From: Ureibacillus thermophilus
GTDB lineage: Bacteria; Bacillota; Bacilli; Bacillales_A; Planococcaceae
Length of the DNA: 64,000 bases
NCBI RefSeq assembly: GCF_042657185.1
Contig: NZ_JBHSNN010000013.1
Reading direction: 5' to 3' (one strand)
A program made the position numbers and the translations under genes. Position 1 is the first letter of the stretch; each line of letters opens with the position of its first letter. Shown here one piece after another: positions 33,523 to 42,039 of the stretch. Below the pieces are notes generated by a model, which worked only from the letters and a program-made list of their open reading frames with translations, made no database searches and had not been told where the DNA came from.

Positions 33523-34602
33523 ATGGGTGAAACGTTGAAAATGCTGAAAGAATTGACAGACGCCAATGGCATCGCAGGAAACGAAAAAGCGCCTAGAGAG
33601 GTTATGAAAAGATATATCGAGCCATTCGCGGACAAAATTGAATATGATAATTTAGGCAGTTTAATTGCGGAAAAGCGCGGCGATGAAAACGGACCAAAAA
33701 TTATGATTGCAGGCCACTTGGATGAAGTGGGCTTTATGGTGACACAAATTGACGATAAGGGTTTTATCAAATTCCAAACAGTTGGCGGTTGGTGGGCTCA
33801 TGTAATGCTTTCACAGCGGGTGACGATCACAACTCGTTCCGGAGAAGAAATCATCGGTGTCATCGGTTCAAAACCGCCTCACATTTTGCCGCAGGAACAA
33901 CGCAAGAAAATCGTTGATATCAAAGATATGTTCATTGATGTAGGCGCCACTTCCAAAGAAGAAGCGGAAAGCTGGGGAATCCGGCCAGGTGATATGATTA
34001 CGCCATATTTTGAATTCAATGTGATGAAAAATGAAAAAATGCTTCTTGCAAAAGCTTGGGACAACCGTATTGGCTGCGCTATTGCCATCGAAGTGTTGAA
34101 ACGGTTGAAAAACGAGAAGCATCCAAACATCGTCTATGGCGTTGGCTGTGTGCAAGAAGAAGTTGGATTAAGAGGTGCGAAAACATCTACTTATAAAATT
34201 CAACCGGACATCGGTTTTGCGGTGGATGTAGGCGTTGCAGGAGATACACCAGGCATCACTCCGAAAGAAGCGATGTCAAAACTTGGAGCAGGTCCGCAAA
34301 TCATCATTTACGATGCTTCAATGGTTTCCCATAAAGGACTTCGTGATTTCGTCATCGATGTGGCAGAAGAAAACAACATCCCATATCAATTTGACGCGAT
34401 GCCAGGAGGCGGAACAGATGCCGGTTCCATGCATCTAACAGGAAACGGTGTTCCAGCACTATCCATTACAATTCCAACCCGTTATATTCATTCCCATGCA
34501 TCCATCTTGCATCGCGATGATTTTGAAAATGCGGTCAAATTGATCGTAGAAGTGGTGAAACGACTAGATTGGGATGCAGTGAATAAAATCAAATATGAAT
34601 GA
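33523..34602 (+). CDS. ysdC: M42-family aminopeptidase, YsdC-like
   Basis: Metallo-aminopeptidase or deblocking peptidase of 359 residues, cytoplasmic and typically a dodecamer. The metal ligands and catalytic residues are readable: His/Asp in AGHLDEVGFMV, Asp in KAWDNRIGC, Glu-Glu in GCVQEEVGLRGA, Asp in AVDVGVAGDTPG and His in IPTRYIHSHAS. ATG 33523 is chosen because GGAGGAAAACAGG precedes it; the frame is open back into the dUTPase gene. It sits 13 bases after the dUTPase gene and is followed by a terminator. Confidence 0.94.
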   Translation: MGETLKMLKELTDANGIAGNEKAPREVMKRYIEPFADKIEYDNLGSLIAEKRGDENGPKIMIAGHLDEVGFMVTQIDDKGFIKFQTVGGWWAHVMLSQRVTITTRSGEEIIGVIGSKPPHILPQEQRKKIVDIKDMFIDVGATSKEEAESWGIRPGDMITPYFEFNVMKNEKMLLAKAWDNRIGCAIAIEVLKRLKNEKHPNIVYGVGCVQEEVGLRGAKTSTYKIQPDIGFAVDVGVAGDTPGITPKEAMSKLGAGPQIIIYDASMVSHKGLRDFVIDVAEENNIPYQFDAMPGGGTDAGSMHLTGNGVPALSITIPTRYIHSHASILHRDDFENAVKLIVEVVKRLDWDAVNKIKYE

Positions 34603-34628
34603 GAGGGCTTAGCACCTCTCTTTTTTTT
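34601..34628 (+). terminator. Terminator after ysdC
   Basis: GAGAGG pairs with CCTCTC (34615-34620), 8-base loop, followed by eight T residues; the stem starts inside the stop codon. Confidence 0.85.
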
Positions 34629-34730
34629 ATACCCAAAATCATTTTTATGCATCATTCAGCGCATTTCCAAGGAAAAATAAGCAATTCCTCCGAATATTTA
34701 TAAAAAACTAATCTTTTTATCTTAAATATA

Positions 34731-34770
34731 CATGCATTTTTATTCATTCAATTTGAATAATATTTTTTCA
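34731..34770 (+). promoter_or_regulatory. Tandem ARG boxes upstream of argF
   Basis: The complement of 34731-34747 reads ATGAATAAAAATGCATG, close to the B. subtilis ArgR/AhrC box CATGAATAAAAATKCAAK. A second, weaker box TTGAATAATATTTTTTCA follows at 34753-34770, about two helical turns away. Arginine-dependent repression of argF is inferred. Confidence 0.65.
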
Positions 34771-34801
34771 GTAAAAAAGTTAAAAAATAATAAAAATACA
34801 C

Positions 34802-34830
34802 TTGATTCTATAAATATACAAATGTATAAT
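34802..34830 (+). promoter_or_regulatory. Promoter of argF
   Basis: TTGATT (34802-34807), 17 bases, TATAAT (34825-34830), 37 bases before the argF start codon. Confidence 0.78.
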
Positions 34831-34867
34831 GAAAGCATCAAATGAATGAAGGAGCGGAAATTGATAA

Positions 34868-35833
34868 ATGAAATTATTGGAGGAAGTGCAGCTAAAGCCC
34901 GTTTCCAGTTTAAAGGGCAAAGATTTATTAACGCTGCTTGATTATACAAGTGAAGAAGTGCAAGAGTTGCTTACCCTTGCAACAAAAATGAAAAAAGTAA
35001 CAAAAAACGGTAAATGTCCAAAGCTTCTAGATGGAAAAGTGCTTGGAATGATTTTCGAGAAAAACTCCACACGTACACGCATTTCCTTTGAAGTAGGAAT
35101 GCATCAATTAGGTGGAAAAGCGATTTTCCTTCATGCAAGAGATATGCAGCTTGGACGTGGAGAACCAATTTCAGATACAGGTCTTGTTTTATCTGGATAT
35201 TTAGATGGGGTTATGATCCGCGCCAATTCACATAAAATGGTAGAGGAATTAGCAGAGTATGCAACTATTCCAGTCATTAATGGTTTAACAGATTTATACC
35301 ATCCTTGCCAAGCTTTAGCTGATCTTGAAACAATCGTTGAAAATAAAGGCACATTAAGAGGTTTGAAAACTGCTTATGTTGGCGATGGTAATAACGTTGC
35401 CCATTCATTGGTGGTAGCTAGTGCCCATGTTGGAATGAATATTGTTGTTGCCACTCCGAAAGGCTATGAGCCAAATGCAGAAATCATGAAAAAAGCTCAA
35501 GCGATTGCAGAGAAAAATGGCAGCACTATCACCATCACAAAAGATCCTGTGGAAGCAGTGAAAGATGCGGATGTGGTGTATACAGACGTATGGACTAGCA
35601 TGGGTCAAGAAGAGGAAGCTGCTCAACGCTTAAAAGACTTCCAAGGCTATCAAATTAACGATGAATTGGTGGCTCATGCAAAACCTGATTTCATGTTTAT
35701 GCACTGCTTGCCAGCCCATCGTGAAGAAGAAGTGGCAACATCTGTTATCGATGGACCTAATTCTTACGTTTTTGAACAGGCAGAAAACAGACTGCATGCG
35801 CAAAAAGCGGTGCTTCTATCATTACTTGCTTAA
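34868..35833 (+). CDS. argF: Ornithine carbamoyltransferase
   Basis: Makes citrulline from ornithine and carbamoyl phosphate. It is 321 residues. Carbamoyl-phosphate loop EKNSTRTRISFE near residues 58-69, HPCQALADLETI, and the ornithine-site FMHCLPAHREEEV near 276-288 are present. It starts at ATG 34868 behind AAGGAGCGG. It stands alone between ysdC and an SLH gene, far from any other arg gene in view, with its own promoter, ARG boxes and terminator. An anabolic role is inferred from the ARG boxes and from the absence of arcA or arcC neighbours. Confidence 0.95.
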   Translation: MKLLEEVQLKPVSSLKGKDLLTLLDYTSEEVQELLTLATKMKKVTKNGKCPKLLDGKVLGMIFEKNSTRTRISFEVGMHQLGGKAIFLHARDMQLGRGEPISDTGLVLSGYLDGVMIRANSHKMVEELAEYATIPVINGLTDLYHPCQALADLETIVENKGTLRGLKTAYVGDGNNVAHSLVVASAHVGMNIVVATPKGYEPNAEIMKKAQAIAEKNGSTITITKDPVEAVKDADVVYTDVWTSMGQEEEAAQRLKDFQGYQINDELVAHAKPDFMFMHCLPAHREEEVATSVIDGPNSYVFEQAENRLHAQKAVLLSLLA

Positions 35834-35966
35834 TTCATGCGTAAGAAAAGCTATTGCCCTCTGCCCTGATAGTGGAAACGGCAGGGGAATGGGAAAATGA
35901 AAATTGTTTATATTCGATGCGGAGTTCAGGGAGTGGAATGAAGCATCGTAAGAATATAAAAAATTC

Positions 35967-36001
35967 AAGGCAATCCGGGAGGCGCTGGATTGCCTTTTTT
36001 C
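35967..36001 (+). terminator. Terminator after argF
   Basis: AAGGCAATCC (35967-35976) pairs with GGATTGCCTT (35987-35996), followed by TTTTT. The preceding 35834-35966 shows no gene. Confidence 0.85.
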
Positions 36002-36010
36002 AAGCCTTAT

Positions 36011-37114
36011 TTATCTTTTCTTCAACTGAATTAATTGATATACAATGCTATTGGTTTTTAAATCTTTTGTGCAAATATGCCCATATTCTTTTGAATAATA
36101 ATATTGGAACCCATCGGAACTGACAATTTCCATTAATGATGAAAATGTTCCGGCAGGGGTTGTCATCCTTTCAGTCATGCTTGTCACAATGTAAGTAACC
36201 GGCCGAAAACCGTTTTTATAAGCATAAGACCAGCTCGCGCCAAGTTTTACTGGATAGGGAATATAAAAATCCGTAACGACTTCTCCATTCTCTAAGTATC
36301 CTTTAAAGGTGAACCCTTTTTGATCTACATGATTGACATACTTGATTCCCTGATTGTTTTCATCGGAAACAAACCACCAATCCCCTGAAGTATCTGATGA
36401 CAAATAGGTAAAGTAGTCTCGAGACGTATAATCTTCATACAATTCATATATGTATTGGTAGTCTTTATTGTAGCCATAACCGCTCGAAACTGGAATGAAA
36501 TCCGGCTCAAGAACGCGCGACAGGAAAGTGGAAAAGTGAGCGCGGGTGAGGGGTTGATTTGGCTTAAAGGTGCCATCTTCATAGCCCGTTGTGATGTTGT
36601 TTGCGGCTAACGTGTTAATGGCTTGATAATATTTGCTGTTTTTTGGAACATCTTTAAATTGCTGCTTGCTTGAACCTTTTAGATGGAAGGCATTGACTAA
36701 AACTTGCGCCATTTCGCCTCGAGTGATGGGCTCGCCTGGGCGAAAGTTTTCGCCTTTCGGGAATATCCCTTCATCAACAACCGCCGCTATGGCTTTATAA
36801 GTATCTGCATCGACTTTCGATAAATCTTTAAATCCTGGATTTGGACGATTGTTTAAATCCAGCTTCAATGATCTAGCAATCATTAAAGCGACTTGGGAAT
36901 TGGTCACGTTGTTGGAAGGTTTGAAAGTTTGATCCGGATATCCTTTAATAATCCCTGTTTCTACTAAAAAATTGATTTCCAGTGCCGATGGATGGCTGTC
37001 AGGAACGTCACGGAAAGTGGCAGCAAATCCAATTTTTACGTTTATGAAAAAAATAATAAAGCCAATAAAAAAACTATAGAAGAGCATTCTTTTCCACCTA
37101 AATTTACCTTCCAT
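36011..37114 (-). CDS. Secreted protein with three SLH domains and an unknown C-terminal domain
   Basis: Cell-surface protein of 367 residues. Start ATG 37112-37114 is set by TAAGGAGGG; the frame is open further upstream without a ribosome-binding site. A basic N-terminus and hydrophobic stretch FYSFFIGFIIFFINVKIGFAA form a signal peptide or anchor. Three SLH modules follow, beginning FRDVPDSHPSALEINFLVETG, FKDLSKVDADTYKAIAAVVD and FKDVPKNSKYYQAINTLAAN, each ending with the TRGEMA/TRAHFS-type helix; they bind pyruvylated wall polymer. The last about 160 residues are aromatic-rich beta-type sequence (WWFVSDENNQGIKYV, GASWSYAYKNGF) that I cannot assign. It is divergent from the marR gene. Confidence 0.85.
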   Translation of the reverse strand: MEGKFRWKRMLFYSFFIGFIIFFINVKIGFAATFRDVPDSHPSALEINFLVETGIIKGYPDQTFKPSNNVTNSQVALMIARSLKLDLNNRPNPGFKDLSKVDADTYKAIAAVVDEGIFPKGENFRPGEPITRGEMAQVLVNAFHLKGSSKQQFKDVPKNSKYYQAINTLAANNITTGYEDGTFKPNQPLTRAHFSTFLSRVLEPDFIPVSSGYGYNKDYQYIYELYEDYTSRDYFTYLSSDTSGDWWFVSDENNQGIKYVNHVDQKGFTFKGYLENGEVVTDFYIPYPVKLGASWSYAYKNGFRPVTYIVTSMTERMTTPAGTFSSLMEIVSSDGFQYYYSKEYGHICTKDLKTNSIVYQLIQLKKR

Positions 37115-37289
37115 TGTCTTTCCCTCCTTAAAATCAGCTGATCTTATGAAATATTTGCTATTTTCATCTAGTAGTATAAACTTTATTGTTTTTTCGGTAA
37201 ATGACGAAAATGTCACATTCCGGTATGATAGAAGATATAGAAATTTCTTTATCTGTAAGATAATACCTTAAGCTAAACAGAGGGGTGAG

Positions 37290-37700
37290 ATGATGGGGGA
37301 TTTATTAGTCGATTTGCTTCAAGAAAAATCTTCATTATTATCCAAAACAAAAAGCGAAAAATGGCAGGCAATTAGCGATATGCCCATTACAAATTCAGAA
37401 TTTTCCATTTTGGAAAGGGTTTATAAAAATAAGCCTCTTATTTCCCATGTAGCAAAGCGGCTTCCTTTTACGCGCCAGGCAACCCATAAATTTATTAAAC
37501 AACTAGAAGAAAAAGAATTAGTGGAAACGAAAAAAGCTAATTTAAGGGATAAATCTATTGAACTGACCCCTTTAGGAGAGAGATGTTATGAGAAGCATCT
37601 TGCATTAAAGAAGGAATTGGAGAAGATGATTGCAGAAGAAATTGGGGAAATAAATGTAAAAAGGCTAAAAGAAATATTAAAAATGGAATGGGGAATATAA
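37290..37700 (+). CDS. MarR-family transcriptional regulator
   Basis: A 136-residue winged helix-turn-helix regulator. ITNSEFSILERVYKNKPLISHVAKRL with FTRQATHKFIKQLEEKELVE gives the MarR DNA-binding region (about 33-85), and the wing is KKANLRDKSIELTPLGERCYE. Terminal helices provide dimerisation. It starts at ATG 37290, or 37293 for better spacing from AGGGGTGAG. It is divergent from the SLH gene, with a 175-base gap, so that gene is a possible target. Ligand and targets are unknown. Confidence 0.85.
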   Translation: MMGDLLVDLLQEKSSLLSKTKSEKWQAISDMPITNSEFSILERVYKNKPLISHVAKRLPFTRQATHKFIKQLEEKELVETKKANLRDKSIELTPLGERCYEKHLALKKELEKMIAEEIGEINVKRLKEILKMEWGI

Positions 37701-37728
37701 AAGGGCTTGGAGTTTTTCCAGCCCTTTA
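37699..37728. terminator. Bidirectional terminator between marR gene and sspI
   Basis: AAAGGGCTTGG pairs with CCAGCCCTTT (one bulged base) between the two convergent stop codons, with T-rich sequence on the plus side (AGTTTT). Confidence 0.65.
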
Positions 37729-37935
37729 GTTTTGAAATACTTTAGACAAGGTTTCAGTAAATTTGGATTGTTCTTCTGTGCTGGAATTTTGCCACCACTT
37801 CTCCAAGAAGACGCCAAGTCCAGGAAGAAGATGTTCATCACCGCGGGCAATGGCATCTTGAATCGTTTCACGGAATTCTTCAGGACTATCTCCTTTTACA
37901 TTGGATGTAATGGCTTCTCGAATTTGAAAGTTCAT
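37726..37935 (-). CDS. sspI: Small acid-soluble spore protein SspI
   Basis: A 69-residue minor SASP made in the forespore. It matches SspI across its length: MNFQIREAITSNVKGDSPEE, then TIQDAIARGDEHLLPGLGVF and the tail WWQNSSTEEQSKFTETL. Start ATG 37933-37935 is chosen because GAGGAGG lies nine bases before it; the frame is open further upstream to 38001. An AAACGCATAATTTC stretch upstream on the same strand could be part of a sigma-G promoter, but the -35 spacing is off. In B. subtilis sspI lies beside the TrmH-family gene ysgA; here nadA, nadC and the desulfurase gene intervene. It shows that the organism forms endospores. Confidence 0.9.
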   Translation of the reverse strand: MNFQIREAITSNVKGDSPEEFRETIQDAIARGDEHLLPGLGVFLEKWWQNSSTEEQSKFTETLSKVFQN

Positions 37936-38009
37936 CCCATTCGCCTCCTCGAGTAGTAGTTTGTTTCCACTCGAAGAAATTATGCGTTTCTTTTCATTCA
38001 TTCTTGCAA

Positions 38010-39107
38010 TTATGCCAACTGAAGCATGCGATCTAACGCCAACAAAGCTTCTTTTGTTGTGCTTTCATCTACTTTGATGACATTTCCCTGTTCGCCTTTA
38101 ATAATTATGTCAAGCGCCCAAAGAAGATGCGGCAAATCGATTCGGTTCATCGTCAAGCACGGGCACATATTGTCATTTAAGCAGATAATGTACTTATCTT
38201 TGTGTTCTGCGATTATGCGTTTTACTAAGTTCATTTCCGTTCCAATAGCCCAGCTGGAGCCGGCCGGAGCTTTTTGAATTGTATCGACGATGAATTTTGT
38301 AGAACCGGATAGGTCTGCTGCTTGAACTACTTCAAACGCGCATTCCGGATGAACAATGACAGTCATATCCGGATATTTTTTTCGGACTTCCTGAACATTT
38401 TCCACGGTAAAACCTTGGTGGACGGAACAATAGCCATCCCATAAAATGACTTTGATGTTTTGTAAATCTCCTTCATAGCTTAAATCTCCGGAAATCGGGT
38501 CCCACACGGCCATTTGCTCCAGTGGAATGCCTAATTCATAGGCGCAATTTCTGCCTAAATGCTGATCGGGCAAGAAGAAAATCCGTTCTTTTTGGGTAAA
38601 AGCCCATTCCACCATTTTTTTCGCATTGGATGATGTGACGCAAGCGCCGCCATTTCGGCCGGTAAAAGCCTTAATCGCTGCAGTTGAGTTGACGTAGGTT
38701 AAAGGGAGGATGGTATCTCCGAAAATGGATGTCAGCTTTTCCCATGCTTCCTCTGTTTGATAAATATTGGCCATATCCGCCATGGAACAGCCTGCCCGCA
38801 AATCCGGCAAATAAACGATTTGTTCTTCCGTGGTCAACATATCAGCCGTTTCAGCCATAAAGTGTACGCCGCAAAAAACGATATGTTTTGCTTCTTTATT
38901 TTTTGCCGCTGCTTGGGCGAGCTGCAAGGAGTCACCGATGGCATCGGCAAATTGAATGATTTCATCTTTTTGATAATGGTGAGCGGGTATAAATAACTCT
39001 TTTCCCAATTGTTTTTTTATTTCATAAACCCGTTGTTCCATTTCTTCCCGGGAAAGATGCCGGTATTCTTCAGGCAGCATCCCGAATGTCGGCAGAGTGC
39101 AAATCAT
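38010..39107 (-). CDS. nadA: Quinolinate synthase A
   Basis: [4Fe-4S] enzyme that condenses iminoaspartate with DHAP to quinolinate in de novo NAD synthesis. It is 365 residues, the long Bacillus-type form. Cluster-ligand cysteines are visible in RAGCSMAD (near 107), HPECAFEV (near 230) and DNMCPCLTMNRIDL (near 317). PAHHYQKDE at the N-terminus belongs to the substrate site. It starts at ATG 39107, overlapping the nadC stop by ATGA, so nadC-nadA is one operon. The NifS-type desulfurase upstream in divergent orientation probably supplies sulfur for its cluster. No nadB is present in the cluster. Confidence 0.95.
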   Translation of the reverse strand: MICTLPTFGMLPEEYRHLSREEMEQRVYEIKKQLGKELFIPAHHYQKDEIIQFADAIGDSLQLAQAAAKNKEAKHIVFCGVHFMAETADMLTTEEQIVYLPDLRAGCSMADMANIYQTEEAWEKLTSIFGDTILPLTYVNSTAAIKAFTGRNGGACVTSSNAKKMVEWAFTQKERIFFLPDQHLGRNCAYELGIPLEQMAVWDPISGDLSYEGDLQNIKVILWDGYCSVHQGFTVENVQEVRKKYPDMTVIVHPECAFEVVQAADLSGSTKFIVDTIQKAPAGSSWAIGTEMNLVKRIIAEHKDKYIICLNDNMCPCLTMNRIDLPHLLWALDIIIKGEQGNVIKVDESTTKEALLALDRMLQLA

Positions 39108-39952
39108 TGTTCAACATCCTTTCTTTTTACTAATGCGCTGATATCTAATGCTTTTACTGAATGGGTAAGAAAGCCGAGGGAAATCCATTCCACGCCGGAT
39201 TTTGCATAGCTTTGCAAGTTGTCTAACGTAATCCCACCGGATGCTTCCGTTGCGATGTGTTCTGGCACAAGAGGGAGCCATGCTTTAATTTCTTCCGGCG
39301 TGCGGTTGTCAAACATGATGATGTCTGCCCCCGCTTCAATCGCTTCCAACAATTGCTCTTTCGTTTCAATTTCCACTTCGATTTTCACCGTATGGCTGAT
39401 TTTAGACCTTGCCAACTTCACCGCTTTTGTAATGCTTCCGGCAAGGGCAATATGATTGTCCTTTAGCATGATGCAGTCATATAAACCGCTCCGATGGTTA
39501 TAGGCGCCTCCCGTCCTTACAGCGTATTTATCAAGCATTCTTAGGCCGGGCATCGTTTTTCGGGTGTCGCAAATTTTTGCCTTTGTTCCTTTTGTTAACT
39601 CGACCGCTTTTCTTGCGTTTGTTGCAATGCCGCTCATCCGTTGAATTAAATTTAGAATGACCCGTTCGCCGCTTAAGAGGCTGCGCATTGAGCCTTCAAT
39701 GACGGCGATTTGGTCCCCCTTCCGAAGTTCATCGCCGTCCTCTTTCAACAAGGTGATTTGCAAGGTTGGGTCAAGCAAGTGAAATCCCGTTTCGATGATG
39801 TCCGCTCCACAAAAAATGCCTTCTTCTTTTGCATAGAAAGTGAATGAGCCTTTCTCCTTGCTCGAGAAAATCGTTTCGCTGGAAAGGTCGCCATCTCCAA
39901 TATCTTCATTGAAAAACTGTTTCAACATTTCCTTTAATTGAATGTGGTTCAT
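39104..39952 (-). CDS. nadC: Nicotinate-nucleotide pyrophosphorylase (carboxylating)
   Basis: Quinolinate phosphoribosyltransferase: quinolinate plus PRPP gives nicotinate mononucleotide and CO2. It is 282 residues from ATG 39950-39952, behind GAGGGAT; open frame upstream (to 40042) shows no family similarity. DTRKTMPGLRMLDKYAVRTGGAYNHR (split here as DTRKTMPGLR then YAVRTGGAYNHR) and MLKDNHI, IEVEIET and EASGGI form the PRPP and substrate pocket. It is the first gene of the nadC-nadA operon and is divergent from the desulfurase. A TGTCTTGACA palindrome in the shared promoter region could be an operator. Confidence 0.95.
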   Translation of the reverse strand: MNHIQLKEMLKQFFNEDIGDGDLSSETIFSSKEKGSFTFYAKEEGIFCGADIIETGFHLLDPTLQITLLKEDGDELRKGDQIAVIEGSMRSLLSGERVILNLIQRMSGIATNARKAVELTKGTKAKICDTRKTMPGLRMLDKYAVRTGGAYNHRSGLYDCIMLKDNHIALAGSITKAVKLARSKISHTVKIEVEIETKEQLLEAIEAGADIIMFDNRTPEEIKAWLPLVPEHIATEASGGITLDNLQSYAKSGVEWISLGFLTHSVKALDISALVKRKDVEQ

Positions 39953-40000
39953 ATTTTTATCCCTCGCATAGTCATATGCTCTTATGAAAATATTTGCAGT

Positions 40001-40010
40001 TGTCTTGACA
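40001..40010. promoter_or_regulatory. Palindrome in the nadC/nifS divergent promoter, possible NiaR site
   Basis: TGTCTTGACA is a 10-bp near-palindrome (TGTC/GACA) lying between nadC and the desulfurase gene. NAD genes of Bacillales are normally repressed by NiaR from this region; I infer the link from position and symmetry only. Confidence 0.4.
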
Positions 40011-40094
40011 TCTATATTTACATAAAATAAAGGATAAAACAAGCTTTTCTATCATACAGCTAATAGTTATCATTTGTAGAAACGGGGAATTTTT

Positions 40095-41213
40095 ATGATT
40101 TATTTAGACTATGCGGCCACAACGCCCATGCTGGATGAAAGTATTGATGCCTATTGCATTGCTAGCAAGGAAGTGTTCGGCAATGCGTCAAGCTTGCACG
40201 ACGCAGGAGGACAAGCTGCGCTTCTTTTGGAAAATTCAAGGGATGTAATTGCGGAAAAAATGGGCGTTCCTCGGGATGGTGTTATTTTTACGGGTGGAGG
40301 TACGGAAGGAAATATTTTGGCGATTTTGTCCCTTGCCCGTGCTGGAAAAGGAAAACATATCATTACTTCAATGGCGGAGCATACGAGCATTCATGCGGCC
40401 ATGAATACGCTGGAAAGAGAAGGATATGAAATAACAAGGCTGCCGCTTGCTGAAAAAGGGATAATCGATTTAGACTTGCTGAAAAAATCGATTCGACCGG
40501 ATACTGCACTTATTTCCATTCAGCATGTCAATTCTGAAATTGGAATCATCCAACCGGTGCTTGAGATTGCAAAAGTTGCACAAACATACAACATTCCCTA
40601 TCATGTAGATTGTGTACAATCCTTTTGCAAATTGGATATCTCGGAGTTTTCCTCATACGTTGATGCCATCACTGTGTCTGCCCATAAAATTGGTGGACCA
40701 AAAGGCTGCGGTGCGGTATATTTAAATCCGCGAAGAAGGATATTGCCCCTATATCCAGGGATAACCCACGAAAGGGGATTGAGAGGCGGCACGGTCGATA
40801 CGCCGGCCATTTATGCCTTTGCCAAAAGTGTGGAACATTTTAAATATGATCTCAATCAATATTGGAAACTTCGGATTCAATTAAAAGAAGCGATTCAAGA
40901 AACTTGCTGCTATTTTATTGAATCAGATGAAGCCCATCAGCTCCCAAGCATTTGCGGCTTATGCATGAAGGGTGCAGAAGGGCAGTATGTGATGCTGAGA
41001 TTAAATGAAAAAGGGATTTGCATTTCCACAGGAAGTGCCTGCGATATTCACAGTAAATCCGGCACTAAGGCGATGCTTGCCATGGGGCGCAGTTTACAAG
41101 AAGCGCGCACATTTTTCCGCATCTCCTTTGGCATCCATACGAAGGAAGATGATATTCAAAAGCTTAGCACAGCATTGTTCGAATTAAATCGAGAAATCAA
41201 AACAATGAAATAA
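40095..41213 (+). CDS. nifS: Cysteine desulfurase (NifS type, NAD-cluster associated)
   Basis: PLP enzyme that releases sulfur from cysteine, presumably for the Fe-S cluster of NadA, as established for B. subtilis NifS. It is 372 residues. MIYLDYAATTPMLDES starts the protein, AEHTSIHAAM holds the PLP-stacking His, and VSAHKIGGPKGCG holds the PLP lysine near residue 199. The active-site cysteine lies in ISTGSACDIHSKSG near 318, in a loop of the short NifS/IscS kind. It starts at ATG 40095 after ACGGGG. It is divergent from nadC. The NiaR gene that follows nifS in B. subtilis is not present; an RNA methyltransferase gene follows instead. Confidence 0.92.
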   Translation: MIYLDYAATTPMLDESIDAYCIASKEVFGNASSLHDAGGQAALLLENSRDVIAEKMGVPRDGVIFTGGGTEGNILAILSLARAGKGKHIITSMAEHTSIHAAMNTLEREGYEITRLPLAEKGIIDLDLLKKSIRPDTALISIQHVNSEIGIIQPVLEIAKVAQTYNIPYHVDCVQSFCKLDISEFSSYVDAITVSAHKIGGPKGCGAVYLNPRRRILPLYPGITHERGLRGGTVDTPAIYAFAKSVEHFKYDLNQYWKLRIQLKEAIQETCCYFIESDEAHQLPSICGLCMKGAEGQYVMLRLNEKGICISTGSACDIHSKSGTKAMLAMGRSLQEARTFFRISFGIHTKEDDIQKLSTALFELNREIKTMK

Positions 41214-41229
41214 AGGCGGTCTTTAACTT

Positions 41230-41991
41230 ATGAAGCGGATTGAATCAAAGCAAAATGCATTAGTCAAACATTGGAAAAAACTCGTTTCCACAAAAAAAGA
41301 ACGGGATAAGACTGGCGAATATATTGTGGAAGGTTTTCATTTAGTGGAAGAAGCATTGAAAAATAAAGAACAAATCATTCAGATTATCAAACGGGAAGAT
41401 GTGGACCTTCCCCTTAGATGGTCATTGGATGATGTTCAGCTTGTGGAAGTGACGGAAGCGGTGGCAAAGGAAATCGCCGAAACCGAAACGTCCCAAGGTA
41501 TTTTTGCCCATTGCAAACAGAGTGATATTTCTGAAGCAGAAAAATTCAAATGGACAAAATTGCTTCTCATCGATAGCGTCCAAGATCCAGGTAATATCGG
41601 CACAATGGTACGCACAGCAGACGCAGCTGGAATCGATGCGGTTATTTTAGGAAAAGGCTGTGCAGATTTATACAATCCAAAAACATTGCGTTCCGCCCAA
41701 GGCTCCCATTTCCATCTTCCAGTCCTTCGAGGAAATTTGTTGGATTGGGTTGAAGCATTGAAGGAAAGACAGATTCCAATTTACGGTACGGCCCTTGAGA
41801 ATGCGGTTGATTACCGCAATCTCGATAAGCACGAAAAATTTGCTTTAATTGTAGGAAATGAAGGCAGCGGCGTCCAACCGGAATTGTTGGAGAAAACCGA
41901 TCAAAACGTAATAATCCCAATTTACGGGCAAGCAGAATCTCTGAATGTGGCAGTTGCAACCGGAATTTTATTGTATCAGTTGATGGAATAA
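41230..41991 (+). CDS. ysgA: TrmH/SpoU-family RNA methyltransferase, YsgA-like
   Basis: Probable rRNA or tRNA 2'-O-ribose methyltransferase of 253 residues. The N-terminal RNA-binding domain (about 1-95) contains KHWKKLVSTKKERDKTGEYIVEG. The C-terminal SPOUT knot has the three SpoU motifs: DSVQDPGNIGTMVRTADAAG, LIVGNEGSGVQPELL and IPIYGQAESLNVAVATGILLYQ. The target base is unknown. It starts at ATG 41230 behind AAAGGCGG, 16 bases after the desulfurase. In B. subtilis ysgA lies just before pheS, as it nearly does here. Confidence 0.92.
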   Translation: MKRIESKQNALVKHWKKLVSTKKERDKTGEYIVEGFHLVEEALKNKEQIIQIIKREDVDLPLRWSLDDVQLVEVTEAVAKEIAETETSQGIFAHCKQSDISEAEKFKWTKLLLIDSVQDPGNIGTMVRTADAAGIDAVILGKGCADLYNPKTLRSAQGSHFHLPVLRGNLLDWVEALKERQIPIYGTALENAVDYRNLDKHEKFALIVGNEGSGVQPELLEKTDQNVIIPIYGQAESLNVAVATGILLYQLME

Positions 41992-42039
41992 AAAAAGCTT
42001 ACTTTTGCTTCTGAAACGAAGTAAAAGTAAGCTTTTTTT
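41992..42039 (+). terminator. Strong terminator after ysgA
   Basis: A perfect long stem AAAAAAGCTTACTTTTGCTT/AAGTAAAAGTAAGCTTTTTT (with C-G closing pair) around TGAAAC, ending in T7. Confidence 0.9.

Noticed and set aside
37290..39107. CRISPR array or tRNA cluster anywhere in the window
   Set aside because: No regularly spaced direct repeats and no cloverleaf-like sequence found; the two tRNA-like signals are T-box leaders.
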